Below are positions 53,761 through 61,525 of a stretch of 64,000 nucleotides of DNA, one piece after another. Below the pieces are notes generated by a model, which made no database searches, was not told the origin of the DNA, and saw nothing but the letters and a program-made list of their open reading frames with translations. How positions within the stretch are numbered: position 1 is the first letter of the stretch; every line of letters starts with the position of its first letter. The translations under genes were made by a program, and so were the position numbers. Origin of the DNA: Streptomyces griseoluteus (GTDB lineage Bacteria; Actinomycetota; Actinomycetes; Streptomycetales; Streptomycetaceae); the NCBI RefSeq assembly GCF_004784465.1, contig NZ_SRRU01000015.1, positions 1 through 64,000 on the forward strand, read 5' to 3'.

Positions 53761-55055
53761 CACAGGCTGCTCCCGTCCCTGGTGGTGCTGGACATGGGCG
53801 GTGGATCGTGGCCCAGCAGTCCTATCAAGGCCGCCGCTGGTTCGGTGTCCTCGGCGGTGGGGCCCAGCCATTCGCACATCAGCACGGTGGCGTCGTCGTG
53901 GAGGTGGCCTTCTTGGTAGTCGAGGACGGCCTTGATGAGGCGGCGCAGGGTCTCGGGAACGGGCAGGCCGTCGGCGTGGCGGCGGATGAGGAAGTCGGTG
54001 AAGCGTTCCAGACCGAATTCGCTGTCGTCGGCGCCGCGGGCTTCGGTGATGCCGTCGGTGTAGAGGACGATGCGGTCACCCGGTTGCAACTGTTCGTGGC
54101 ACACGGTGCTGGGCAGTCCCAGGTCGGTGCCCATAGGGTGGGCCGGTGGGCACTTGAGGTGGCTGCTCCAGCGGTTGTCGCGGATGATGATGGGCGGGTG
54201 GTGTCCGCGGTTGACCCAGCTCAGCACTCCGGTGCGGGTGTCGAGGGTGGCGAGGATGCCGGTGGCGTAGCGGCGGTGGCCGTACTGCTCGATCAGGGCG
54301 GCTTCGACAGCGTCGCCTTTGGCGGCCAGGTCGGCGCCCTGGCGGCGGGCCTGGCGGCATGCCCCGAGCGCGAGGGCTCCGCATAGCCCGGCTGCGTTGT
54401 CGTGGCCCATGGCGTCGAAGATCGTCAGATGCACCAGAGGGCCGTCGAGGGCGTACTCGTACACATCGCCGCTGATCCGGTAGGCCGGCTCCAGCGATGC
54501 CGAGATCACGATGCGGCCGTCGGCATAGGTGGCGGGCGGCATCAGGTTCCACGCCATTTCGGCCCCGATGTTCAGCGGCTCTGTGCGTATCAGCTTCGCC
54601 AGCGTGTCACTGGAGGTCCGCTTGGCGACGATCAGCAGCGCCAGAAGCGCGGCGAGACGGTCGGCGTCCTCGCGGGCGCGGGCATCGTCGTAGACGGAGT
54701 GCACACGCAGCACTCCGATGCGCTCGGCCCCGTCCACGATGGGCAGCCACCAGTGGACGCCGGCCGCCTCGTTCGGCGAGGAAGAGGTGAGCCAGCCGTA
54801 CTGGTAGGCCCGTCCCGGCGTGGTGCCCTCGATACGGATGTCCCGGGGGGTGTCCGGCGGGGTCCCGTTCGGCCCGGTCAGCAGGTGCAGTTCCCGGTGC
54901 TCCAGATCCGTCACGTAGATGAGCAGGTCGGTGAAGCCCGCGGCCCGGGCATGCTCGCCGGCCGTTTCCGGCAACATGTCCAGGGGCATCAGATGGCTGG
55001 CGTGCAGCAGGCCGGCGAGCATCGTCCGCCCGCCTGCTTCACGGTCCACGTCCAC
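53760..55055 (-). CDS. GAF-SpoIIE (PP2C-type) serine phosphatase
   Basis: 431 aa; GTG 55055 with GGAGGAAG. The N-terminal GAF-like sensor region covers about residues 20-160 (TDLLIYVTDLEHRELHLLTG, GVHWWLPIVDGAERIGVLRV). A linker EMAWNLMPPATYADGRIVIS precedes the phosphatase domain: YRISGDVYEYAL (metal Asp), LTIFDAMGHDNAAGL, LSWVNRGHHPPIII, DRIVLYTDGITEARG and HDDATVLMCEW. All metal-binding blocks are present. It should reactivate the STAS protein encoded immediately downstream in response to an internal signal. Confidence 0.9.
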   Translation of the reverse strand: MDVDREAGGRTMLAGLLHASHLMPLDMLPETAGEHARAAGFTDLLIYVTDLEHRELHLLTGPNGTPPDTPRDIRIEGTTPGRAYQYGWLTSSSPNEAAGVHWWLPIVDGAERIGVLRVHSVYDDARAREDADRLAALLALLIVAKRTSSDTLAKLIRTEPLNIGAEMAWNLMPPATYADGRIVISASLEPAYRISGDVYEYALDGPLVHLTIFDAMGHDNAAGLCGALALGACRQARRQGADLAAKGDAVEAALIEQYGHRRYATGILATLDTRTGVLSWVNRGHHPPIIIRDNRWSSHLKCPPAHPMGTDLGLPSTVCHEQLQPGDRIVLYTDGITEARGADDSEFGLERFTDFLIRRHADGLPVPETLRRLIKAVLDYQEGHLHDDATVLMCEWLGPTAEDTEPAAALIGLLGHDPPPMSSTTRDGSSL

Positions 55056-55165
55056 GGTCTTCCTCCGCTGCCGAGACGGCCGAGTACCCTTTCGGGCCGG
55101 TTACCCCTTCGACCGCAACACAGGAAGGCCGCGAGCGCCAGGGCAGAGCACGGCGCCGCCGTCGC

Positions 55166-55411
55166 TCAACGGCGGCACTTATGGGAGCCGGCCGCTCGGC
55201 GGCCTGCATGCACCAGCCTCGGACTTCGGCACAGCGGTTGCCGGTGGTTGTCCTCGGGCCGTCCGACTTGGCTGGGAGCCCACGGCACCTGCCAATCAGC
55301 GGCTCGGGCTCGCAGGGCCGCCAGGAAGGCGAGTTCGGCCTCGTCGAAGTCCCAGGACTCCTCGCCGTACTCCTCCGGGTCCTCGACCTCGAACCAGCCG
55401 TTGACGTCCAC
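55166..55411 (-). CDS. Small acidic hypothetical protein, possibly truncated
   Basis: GTG start without a clear ribosome site. The first 45 residues (MDVNGWFEVEDPEEYGEESW then DFDEAELAFLAALRARAADW) are strongly acidic and protein-like. The C-terminal half is Arg/His/Pro-rich and may be run-on. It sits between the phosphatase and the IS5 element. Confidence 0.4.
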   Translation of the reverse strand: MDVNGWFEVEDPEEYGEESWDFDEAELAFLAALRARAADWQVPWAPSQVGRPEDNHRQPLCRSPRLVHAGRRAAGSHKCRR

Positions 55412-55445
55412 AGGGAGACTCTAGAACCACAGGGTGCCTCGTAGA

Positions 55446-56069
55446 TCACAGGCGAAGCCATAGGCGGATTGCCGCGGTGGTGACGGTGCCGTGGAAGATG
55501 TAGGCCCTCTTGTCGTAGCGGGTGGCGACGGCCCGGGAGTTCTTGAGCCGGTTGATGGTGCGCTCGACCTCGTTGCAGCGTTGGTGGATCTCGCTGTCGA
55601 AGCTGGTGGGCCGGCCGCCCTTGCTGCCGCGTCGTTTGCGGTTGGCCCGCTGGTCCTTCGGTTCGGGGATGGTGTGCTTGATCTGGCGTCTTCGCAGGTA
55701 GCGGCGGTTGCGGCGTGAGCTGTATGCCTTGTCGCCACCGACGTGATCTGGCTGGGTGCGTGGGCGACCGCCCTGCGGGCGGGGGACGCGGATGCGTTCG
55801 AGGACCTCGATCATCTGTGGCGCGTCGCCCCACTGGCCGGTCCGGTCCCACGTGCCGTCCGCCGACCAACGCCGGTGCCGTTCATAGACGCTCTTCCAGC
55901 TGCCAAAACGCTCGGGAAGATCCCGCCACGGTATGCCCGTTCGGACCCGGAACAGGATCCCGTTGATAACTCTGCGGTGGCCGTTCCACTGCCAGCCACG
56001 CCGTCCCATCGCCGGCAAGTGCGGATCCAGCCCGACCCACTCGGCATTCGTCAGATCACCCCGCCCCAT
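55446..56069 (-). mobile_element. IS5-family transposase with internal in-frame deletion
   Basis: 207 residues: N-terminal MGRGDLTNAEWVGLDPHLPA, FRVRTGIPWRDLPERFGSWK, ERHRRWSADGTWDR, then directly TGQWGDAPQMIEVLERIRVP and GGDKAYSSRRNRRYLRRR (second catalytic Asp), and RCNEVERTINRLKNSRAVAT (catalytic Glu) to the end. Intact relatives have about 270 residues; the segment with the first catalytic Asp (DSTxxRAH) is missing after GTWDR. The element can no longer transpose by itself. Confidence 0.8.
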
Positions 56070-56154
56070 GCCGGGAACAGCCTCCTACCGAAGACGGTCA
56101 GCCGGGCATTACGGTGGGGCACGAAGACCTCCGTGCGGTGAGTTCCTAGACAGC

Positions 56155-56225
56155 TCCCACCACACCGGAGGTCTTCGCCATGTTCAAGACCCCAGCCGTG
56201 TCAACAACGCTCGTGATCAATACAC
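56155..56225 (+). pseudogene. IS5/IS112-type element scrap
   Basis: Rightward frame EVFAMFKTPAVSTTLVINTP directly before the TetR stop region. I recall this string as a flanking or 3' piece of Streptomyces IS5-group insertions. It confirms a second insertion event beside the deleted IS5. Confidence 0.4.
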
Positions 56226-56792
56226 CTAGGCGCCCGGAGTGCGCAGGCCGTCAATGATGAGGTCGAGGATGCGTGCGGCGCGTGCCTCGCCGGTCTCGCC
56301 CGCAGGGATCCGCCACAGCACGCTCAGCTGGAGCAGGACGTCCTCCGGATCAAGGCCCGCCTTGAGAGAGCCGTCTGCCGCGCCGGCGCGGACCAGCGTG
56401 TCGATGGCCGACACGAACGGCTCGTAGTGCTCGTCGTCCCGACCGCCGTTGGTTGCGGCATGGACCACCTGGGCCACCCCGGCCTTGAGTTGTCCGTAGC
56501 GGGCCACCTGTGCACACCACAACGTCAGGGCCTCAAGCGGCGGATGCTCCTCAAGCAGTGCGGGGGCGAGGTCGATGAGCTCTTGGAGATGGTGGCGGTA
56601 GAGCTCCATGATCAGGGCTTCACGCGTGGGGAAGTGCCGGTACAACGTGCCGATCCCTACGCCCGCCGACCGCGCGATCGCGGTCAAAGAGGCACCCGTC
56701 GATTCGGTCAGCGCCGCCCGCGCGGCACTCAGGATGCGCTCGCGGTTGTCGGCGGCGTCCTTTCGGGACGGTTTGCGAGGGGTCGGGTTCAT
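56226..56792 (-). CDS. TetR-family transcriptional regulator
   Basis: 188 aa. The N-terminal HTH is DNRERILSAARAALTESTGA, SLTAIARSAGVGIGTLYRHF, PTREALIMELYRHHL. The C-terminal helical ligand domain contains VVHAATNGGRDDEHYEPFVS and DPEDVLLQLSVLWRIP, resembling SACE_7040/YbiH-like TetR_C domains. Divergent from the SDR gene at 56914; two copies of a palindrome in the 121-base gap are its likely operators, repressing both genes. Confidence 0.9.
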   Translation of the reverse strand: MNPTPRKPSRKDAADNRERILSAARAALTESTGASLTAIARSAGVGIGTLYRHFPTREALIMELYRHHLQELIDLAPALLEEHPPLEALTLWCAQVARYGQLKAGVAQVVHAATNGGRDDEHYEPFVSAIDTLVRAGAADGSLKAGLDPEDVLLQLSVLWRIPAGETGEARAARILDLIIDGLRTPGA

Positions 56793-56830
56793 GCACTGTC
56801 ACTTGTCCGCTCGGGGCTCGGCTGGCGAAA

Positions 56831-56876
56831 CGGAGGCCCCTCCGGTATGTTCCAGTCAGGTGCGGAGGCCCCTCCG
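56831..56876. promoter_or_regulatory. Paired TetR operator palindromes
   Basis: CGGAGGCCCCTCCG (6-base arms around CC) occurs twice, at 56831-56844 and 56863-56876, 32 bases centre to centre, about three helical turns. Both lie between the divergent TetR and SDR starts and flank GTATGTTCCAGTCAGG, a plausible promoter core. Confidence 0.75.
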
Positions 56877-56913
56877 CTTTGCATTCTGGCACATCCCCTG
56901 CAGGGAGGCTCCC

Positions 56914-57936
56914 ATGAGCGAGACGGTTCTGGTCACCGGTGGCACCGGCTATGTGGCCGGCTGGTGCATCACCGAACTACTCAAGCGTGGCTACGACGTA
57001 CGCACCACCGTGCGCAGCGCGAAGCGCGAGCAGGTCGTCACCGGCGCCGTCGCGAGCGAAGTCAACCCCGCCGGCCGGCTGACCTTCGCCACCGCAGACC
57101 TGACCGCCGACACCGGCTGGGACGAAGCCATGCACGGCGTCACCTACGTCCTCCACGTCGCCTCCCCGCTCGGTGTGCAAAACGACAGCGCCGCCGACCT
57201 CATCACCCCGGCCCGCGACGGCAGCTTGCGCGTCCTGCGGGCCGCGGCCAAAGCGAGTGTCAAACGCGTCGTGATGACCTCCGCGGCGAACGCCGCCAGC
57301 CCGTCGTCCTACGCAACCGAGGGAGTGACCGACGAGACGCTGTGGACCGACCCCGCCGACCCCACTCTCATTCCCTACCGCCGCTCCAAGACCCTCGCCG
57401 AACGCGCCGCCTGGGACTTCATCGAGAACAACGACACCGGTGATATGGAGCTGACCACCGTTCTCCCCGGTGCTGTGTTCGGGCCGATCCTGACCACCAG
57501 CAACATCGGCTCCGTCGGCATCATCGCGCGCATGCTCAAAGGCGAAATGGCGGGCATTCCCCGGATCGGACTGGAGATCGTGGATGTCCGCGACCTCGTC
57601 GACGTCCACCTGCGCGCCATGACCTCGCCGGCCGCCGCGGGCCAACGCTTCCTCGCCACCGGGGAGTTCATGTGGATGGCAGACATGGCCCAGGCGCTCC
57701 ATGACGGGCTCGGCGCCCGCGGCAGCAGGGTCTCCACCCGTCACATCCCCGACTTCGCCGTCCGCCTCGCCGCCCGCTTCCGCGACCCGTCATTGCGCGA
57801 AATCACCCCGGCGCTGGGGCGACGCAACCGGCACAGCACGGAAAAGGCCCGCACTCTGCTCGGCTGGCAGCCGCGCCCCGCCCGGCAAAGTGTCCTGGAC
57901 TGCGCCAACAGCCTCATCGCCCACAACGCCGTCTGA
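56914..57936 (+). CDS. NAD(P)-dependent extended SDR reductase/epimerase
   Basis: 340 aa; GGGAGG ahead of ATG 56914. Rossmann motif VTGGTGYVAGW (residues 7-17), VLHVASPLG (acidic/NNAG equivalent), RVVMTSAANA with catalytic Ser, and YRRSK (about residue 156) with the Tyr-Lys pair. The AxxR-like DVRTTVRS after beta 2 suggests NADPH. It resembles dihydroflavonol-4-reductase/aldehyde-reductase-like members that reduce carbonyls. It is controlled by the divergent TetR regulator and followed by a hairpin terminator. Confidence 0.85.
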   Translation: MSETVLVTGGTGYVAGWCITELLKRGYDVRTTVRSAKREQVVTGAVASEVNPAGRLTFATADLTADTGWDEAMHGVTYVLHVASPLGVQNDSAADLITPARDGSLRVLRAAAKASVKRVVMTSAANAASPSSYATEGVTDETLWTDPADPTLIPYRRSKTLAERAAWDFIENNDTGDMELTTVLPGAVFGPILTTSNIGSVGIIARMLKGEMAGIPRIGLEIVDVRDLVDVHLRAMTSPAAAGQRFLATGEFMWMADMAQALHDGLGARGSRVSTRHIPDFAVRLAARFRDPSLREITPALGRRNRHSTEKARTLLGWQPRPARQSVLDCANSLIAHNAV

Positions 57937-57972
57937 CACTGGCACCCGCACCAGCCCGACGCGTCACGCCCA

Positions 57973-57993
57973 GGGCCGCACCACCCGCGGCCC
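57973..57993 (+). terminator. Hairpin after the SDR gene
   Basis: GGGCCGC-ACCACCC-GCGGCCC forms a perfect 7-base stem and 7-base loop 37 bases after the stop codon. No U tract follows. Confidence 0.55.
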
Positions 57994-58054
57994 CACCGCA
58001 TCCCTGATGAGGACACTCCTCTGGATGAACGTCGCGGGGAGGCCGAATGGCGAA

Positions 58055-58729
58055 CCGTTCCGCCTGGACAGACGGATGTCATGAAACGTCCGCACCTGGA
58101 GCACCTCCGCACCGGAGCGACCACGCGCTCCCCGCCGTCATCACGACCGTCCTGGCCGGTCTCTCCCCCGCCCACACCGCCACCCCTGCGGGTACCCTCA
58201 CCGTGGTCCGGGGCCAGATCGCGTGTCCGCGCGGGTTCGTATGTATCTACCCCGACATCAACTTCAACGGCCAGCCCTACGTCAAACGCGCCGTCGACGG
58301 GTCCCTGCCGCACCTGCCCGACTACATCCGCGGCAAGGGCAGCTCCATCATCAACAACAGCCGCACCGCCCGCGTCTACCAGAAGGACCACTACTTCGAC
58401 CGGCACGTCTGCGTCGGACGCGAGGGCGGCACCATCGGCGACCTGCGCTCCTACCCGCTCAACGACACCGCCCACAGCCTCCGCAACAATGACACTCCCT
58501 GGGGCTCCTGACCAGCCACCAACAGATGGAGAGGAGCAGTCAGCCGGTGTGTCCGGGATGGCCCCCGGTCAGCAGGGTGTTATCGGATCTGTGCTTGCCC
58601 TAAACATGGCCGTTTCCGACGTCACCCAGCTGACGAACCGGGCGGGTGCGGTTGAGATTGGGCCACTAGCCTGCGAGTGCCCGGCTCTGACAGGCAGCCA
58701 GGCATCGGTGGCCCTTGCCGAGCGCTTTG
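58055..58729 (+). repeat. Long direct repeat, copy 2 (approx. 0.68 kb)
   Basis: Same-orientation copy of 5583-6321. It lacks the 48-base insert and the 12-base signal-peptide segment of copy 1 and differs at scattered bases. It ends about 30 bases before the tRNA-Tyr remnant. Confidence 0.85.
58081..58511 (+). pseudogene. Secreted I36/crystallin-like small protein, copy 2, frameshifted signal peptide
   Basis: The ATG at 58081 begins MKRPHLEHLRTGATT, homologous to the copy-1 leader. A missing base near 58120 then throws the signal peptide into another frame, while the mature region (IACPRGFVCIYPDINFNGQP, GRHVCVG-like DRHVCVGREGGTIGDLRSYP) stays in a frame that can only be reached from an ATG at 58047 with a poor signal. 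Mature parts of the two copies are about 85-90 percent identical. Cysteines are kept except the last (PWGS here, PCGA in copy 1). Confidence 0.6.
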
Positions 58730-58757
58730 CTGCTGGTCACGGACCCTTTCGGTCGTG

Positions 58758-58807
58758 TGGCGGCGCCGGGATTCGAACCTGGGAAGGCTGAGCCGGCAGA
58801 TTTACAG
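58758..58807 (-). tRNA. 3' half of a tRNA-Tyr gene; attachment-site scar
   Basis: On the minus strand the sequence CTGTAAATCTGCCGGCTCAG continues to the T arm GGTTCGAATCC and the acceptor end CGCCGCCA. It contains a GTA anticodon in its loop, the 3' side of the anticodon stem, a long class II variable arm, the T loop and the discriminator A. The 5' half (acceptor, D arm, 5' anticodon stem) is absent, and the T stem has one A-C mismatch, so it is no working tRNA. Such 3' halves are left as att sites by integrating elements; SLP1 of Streptomyces uses a tRNA-Tyr gene. Confidence 0.8.
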
Positions 58808-59027
58808 CGGGCTCCACTCCGTTCCCCGCCTCTGGCCTGCGACTTCATTTGAGGACGCCATGTCGGGGTCCGCCCGGAAACACGGCACTCACGCCGCTCC
58901 CGTGTGTACCGGCGCCCATGCTCCGGGCAGCGGCGCGCACCAAACGCGCTCCGCGAGGTCTCCCAAACTCCCGGGGGACTCAAGCACGCAGCGTCCTGGT
59001 TGAGGCGGGGGACGGCCGTCACTGAGC
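58808..59027. other. No gene seen
   Basis: Short interval between the tRNA remnant and the end of the small protein gene; no frame, repeat or hairpin supported. Confidence 0.4.
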
Positions 59028-59276
59028 TCACTGGATCGGGGAGTCGGGCGGGGAGAGCCGGATGCTGCGCTCCCGGTCGACGGAGTCGACGCCATCGACC
59101 GCCTCGAGGGCCGGGATCCGGTCCTCCGCGACGGTACCGGAGAGCGTGCCGAGGACCGGCTGCTCGCCCGTGACCGTCAGCCCGGCCCGCCGCAGGGCCT
59201 CGACCACTTCCGCGAACCGGTCGGGGTCGACCGCAAGGATGACCCCGACCGGCGCGGATGGGGACGACTCGCTCAC
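59028..59276 (-). CDS. Small I9-inhibitor-like partner of the subtilase
   Basis: 82 aa; the GTG overlaps the stop of the subtilase gene by 4 bases (GTGA), so translation is coupled. The frame SAPVGVILAVDPDRFAEVVE, ALRRAGLTVTGEQPVLGTLS and GTVAEDRIPALEAVDGVDSV then DRERSIRL has a beta-alpha-beta-beta-alpha-beta order, like subtilisin prodomains and I9 inhibitors, in which a C-terminal strand blocks the active site. It is therefore probably a separate chaperone or inhibitor of the protease. Inferred from fold pattern and coupling. Confidence 0.55.
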   Translation of the reverse strand: MSESSPSAPVGVILAVDPDRFAEVVEALRRAGLTVTGEQPVLGTLSGTVAEDRIPALEAVDGVDSVDRERSIRLSPPDSPIQ

Positions 59277-60607
59277 GGGGCCTGGAGCAGGCCCGCCCCG
59301 ACGTCCCGGACGGGCTGCATCAGCGGGAACGCGCCGGACTTCAGGCCGGCCATGAGATCGGCCGCGGAGGCGTTGGGGTTCGCCTGGGCGAGCAGGGCGA
59401 TGACACCCGCCACGTGCGGCGTGGCCATGCTGGTGCCACTCATTGGTTGGTACCCGCCGCCGGGGGCGGCCGAGTGCACCTGCCAGCCGGGCGCGGCAAT
59501 GTCGATCTCGCCGCCCTGTCCGTTGATGCCGGCGTTGGAGAAGAACGTCGGCGCGATCGCCTTGTCGAGCGCGGCCACCGCGAGGATGGAGGGACAGTTG
59601 GCCGGCCGACCGACCGGCTGGATGACCTGGGGTCGTTGGCTTTCGTTGCCCGCGGCGGCGACGATCACCGTCCCGCGCTCCAGCGCGCGCTGGGCCAGGA
59701 TCTCGTAGGTCTGCGGGAACAGTTCACCCAGTCGGACCCCAGCGCCGAGCGACATGGAGATCACCCGCGCGCCGTGGGCGACGGCCCAGGCAATGCCGGC
59801 CAGGATCTGGCCGTCGGTGCCGGTACCCGCGTTGCTGAGCACCTTTCCCGCGAGGATCTGGGCTTCGGGAGCCACGCCGTAGCGGGGGCCCTGCCGGGGG
59901 CCGGCCGGACCGGCGGCGGTGCCGATGCAGTGCGTGCCGTGGCCATGACCGTCCTTTACGGTCTCGCCGGGCACGAAGGATTCCGTCGCCTCGATGCGGC
60001 CGGCGAAGTCCGGATGGTCGGTGTCCACGCCGGTGTCCAGGACGGCGATCTTCACACCGCGTCCGGTCAGGTGGGACAGGTTGGCTCGGATCGCCTGCAG
60101 GCCCCAGGTCCACTTCTCCTCGATCCAGGTCGGGCCCTGGCCTGCGGCTATCTCGGTCCTGGTGTGGCGGGCGACCACGTCCTCGTCGCTGCGGTAGGCC
60201 GGGAAGTACTCGGTCGGCGCCTGCTGCGGGGCGGTGATCGGCAGTGCGTAGACCATGCGCTCCGGTTCCGCCGCGATGATCGAGGGTTCCGCCTCGGCCG
60301 TGGTCACCAGCGCGTGGCGCTGCTCGGGCCGGACCTCAACGACGGCGGCGTTGAGGTCCTCGAAGAGCACCGAGACGTCGGGGCGATCGAGGAGTTCGGC
60401 AACGTTCCCGGCCTCGGTGCCTCGAACGCGCTCGACGGACGCGATGTCGGCGGAAGAACGCAGTGCGTTGATTCCGCTCTCCTGGTTGCTCGGGTCGAGC
60501 AGGACCACGTACCGACCGGTGTACTCGGCGCCGTGGCCTCTGACGGAGCCGTTGGGCCGGTTGGGCTGCTCGCCGAAGGCGCGCCCGTCCATGGGACCGT
60601 TCGCCAT
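59273..60607 (-). CDS. Subtilisin-like S8 serine protease, probably intracellular
   Basis: 444 aa from ATG 60607. The triad is visible: Asp in KIAVLDTGVDTDHPD (about 192), His in DGHGHGTHCIGTAAG (about 222), Ser in GTSMATPHVAGVIALLAQAN (about 392); the oxyanion Asn is in VIVAAAGNESQRP. Residues 30-130 form an N-terminal prodomain-like region. No signal peptide or membrane span, so cytoplasmic or non-classically released. Length and plan match actinobacterial S8 peptidases. The next gene, coupled by overlap, encodes a likely inhibitor. Confidence 0.85.
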   Translation of the reverse strand: MANGPMDGRAFGEQPNRPNGSVRGHGAEYTGRYVVLLDPSNQESGINALRSSADIASVERVRGTEAGNVAELLDRPDVSVLFEDLNAAVVEVRPEQRHALVTTAEAEPSIIAAEPERMVYALPITAPQQAPTEYFPAYRSDEDVVARHTRTEIAAGQGPTWIEEKWTWGLQAIRANLSHLTGRGVKIAVLDTGVDTDHPDFAGRIEATESFVPGETVKDGHGHGTHCIGTAAGPAGPRQGPRYGVAPEAQILAGKVLSNAGTGTDGQILAGIAWAVAHGARVISMSLGAGVRLGELFPQTYEILAQRALERGTVIVAAAGNESQRPQVIQPVGRPANCPSILAVAALDKAIAPTFFSNAGINGQGGEIDIAAPGWQVHSAAPGGGYQPMSGTSMATPHVAGVIALLAQANPNASAADLMAGLKSGAFPLMQPVRDVGAGLLQAP

Positions 60608-61098
60608 CAAATTTCCCACTTTCTGTTGGTTTACCCCGCTTCGTGGACGCGCGTCGATGCACAAAGTGTCGGGTGCGAGGGGTGGCGGGGTGCGGTTCGA
60701 TCGTGGATCGATGCGCGATGCCGTCGCCTGCAAGGCTGCCCCTCGCCAGGCCGTCAGCGTCCCTCGCTTAGACCGTGGCATTGGGCACGGAAGCCCGCAA
60801 CTTAGCGCCGCCCCGACCGGCCGCGTGTAAAGCGCCGCCCAGCCGGCCGACGATTCCTGGAGCGGACAACTCGAAGCGTCAATCGTTCGGTGGGTCAGGC
60901 CTGCCGAGGAGCGCCGCGGTGAATCCTCACAGTCGTTCGTACAGTGCGCGCCCATGAACCGCGCCCGCTCCACATGCGGGTGGGTCGACGGCGGACAGGA
61001 TGGGAGCTAGAAAGAGTGGACGACGTAGGGCGAGGTCAGTCCCCTACGTGGACCACGATGAGGTCTGAAAGCGGGTATCTGGGCGGGGCTGTTCGGCC
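60608..61098. other. No supported gene
   Basis: Leader of the subtilase gene, then short frames with no family or ribosome site. A long rightward open frame that starts at 60944 has no protein-like content until the ISAs1 remnant begins. Confidence 0.45.
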
Positions 61099-61368
61099 GG
61101 TCCGCCGTCTGCCCTGGCGCGAGATCACGCTCGACCACCACGACCGCACCCGAGCTCACCACCGCCTGGACATCCGGCGGCTGAAGACCGTCGACTTCGC
61201 CCACCTCGACTACCCCGACGCACGCCAGGCCATACAAGTCGTGCGCTGGAAGAAGGACTTCACCGGCGCAAGCTCACCATCGAGCACGTCTCCCCGATCA
61301 CCGGCCTGCCGCCCGGCACGGCGACCGCTGCCAGCTCGCGGCCTGGATCAGAGGGCACTGACGAGTTG
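61099..61368 (+). pseudogene. ISAs1-family transposase scrap
   Basis: Rightward frame: VRRLPWREITLDHHDRTRAH, HRLDIRRLKTVDFAHLDYPD, ARQAIQVVRWKKDFTG, then after a one-base shift RKLTIEHVSPITGLPPGTAT. This matches the GR.E.R.LKV....L.FP.ARQ..Q..R region of ISAs1 transposases, of which another broken copy is at 6466-7662, but the two differ. Catalytic residues are lost. Confidence 0.65.
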
Positions 61369-61525
61369 GTGGGTGATAGCGGGTAAGGCGTGTTTGACCT
61401 GGTCGCGGCCTGTTCTCAGGTGGGTATGTTGGGCCCACACGGTGGCCGACGTGGGCACGCGAAAGCCATCGACACGGGCGGGCGGGGCAGTCCGTCAGTC
61501 GGCCGGAGTGAAGTTGAGCGCCTCA

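Noticed and set aside
58758..58830. Intact tRNA-Tyr gene
   Set aside because: Only the 3' half matches; acceptor 5' strand, D arm and 5' anticodon stem are missing.
59258..60805. 515-codon open frame on the plus strand
   Set aside because: Antisense shadow of the subtilase, which has an intact catalytic triad.
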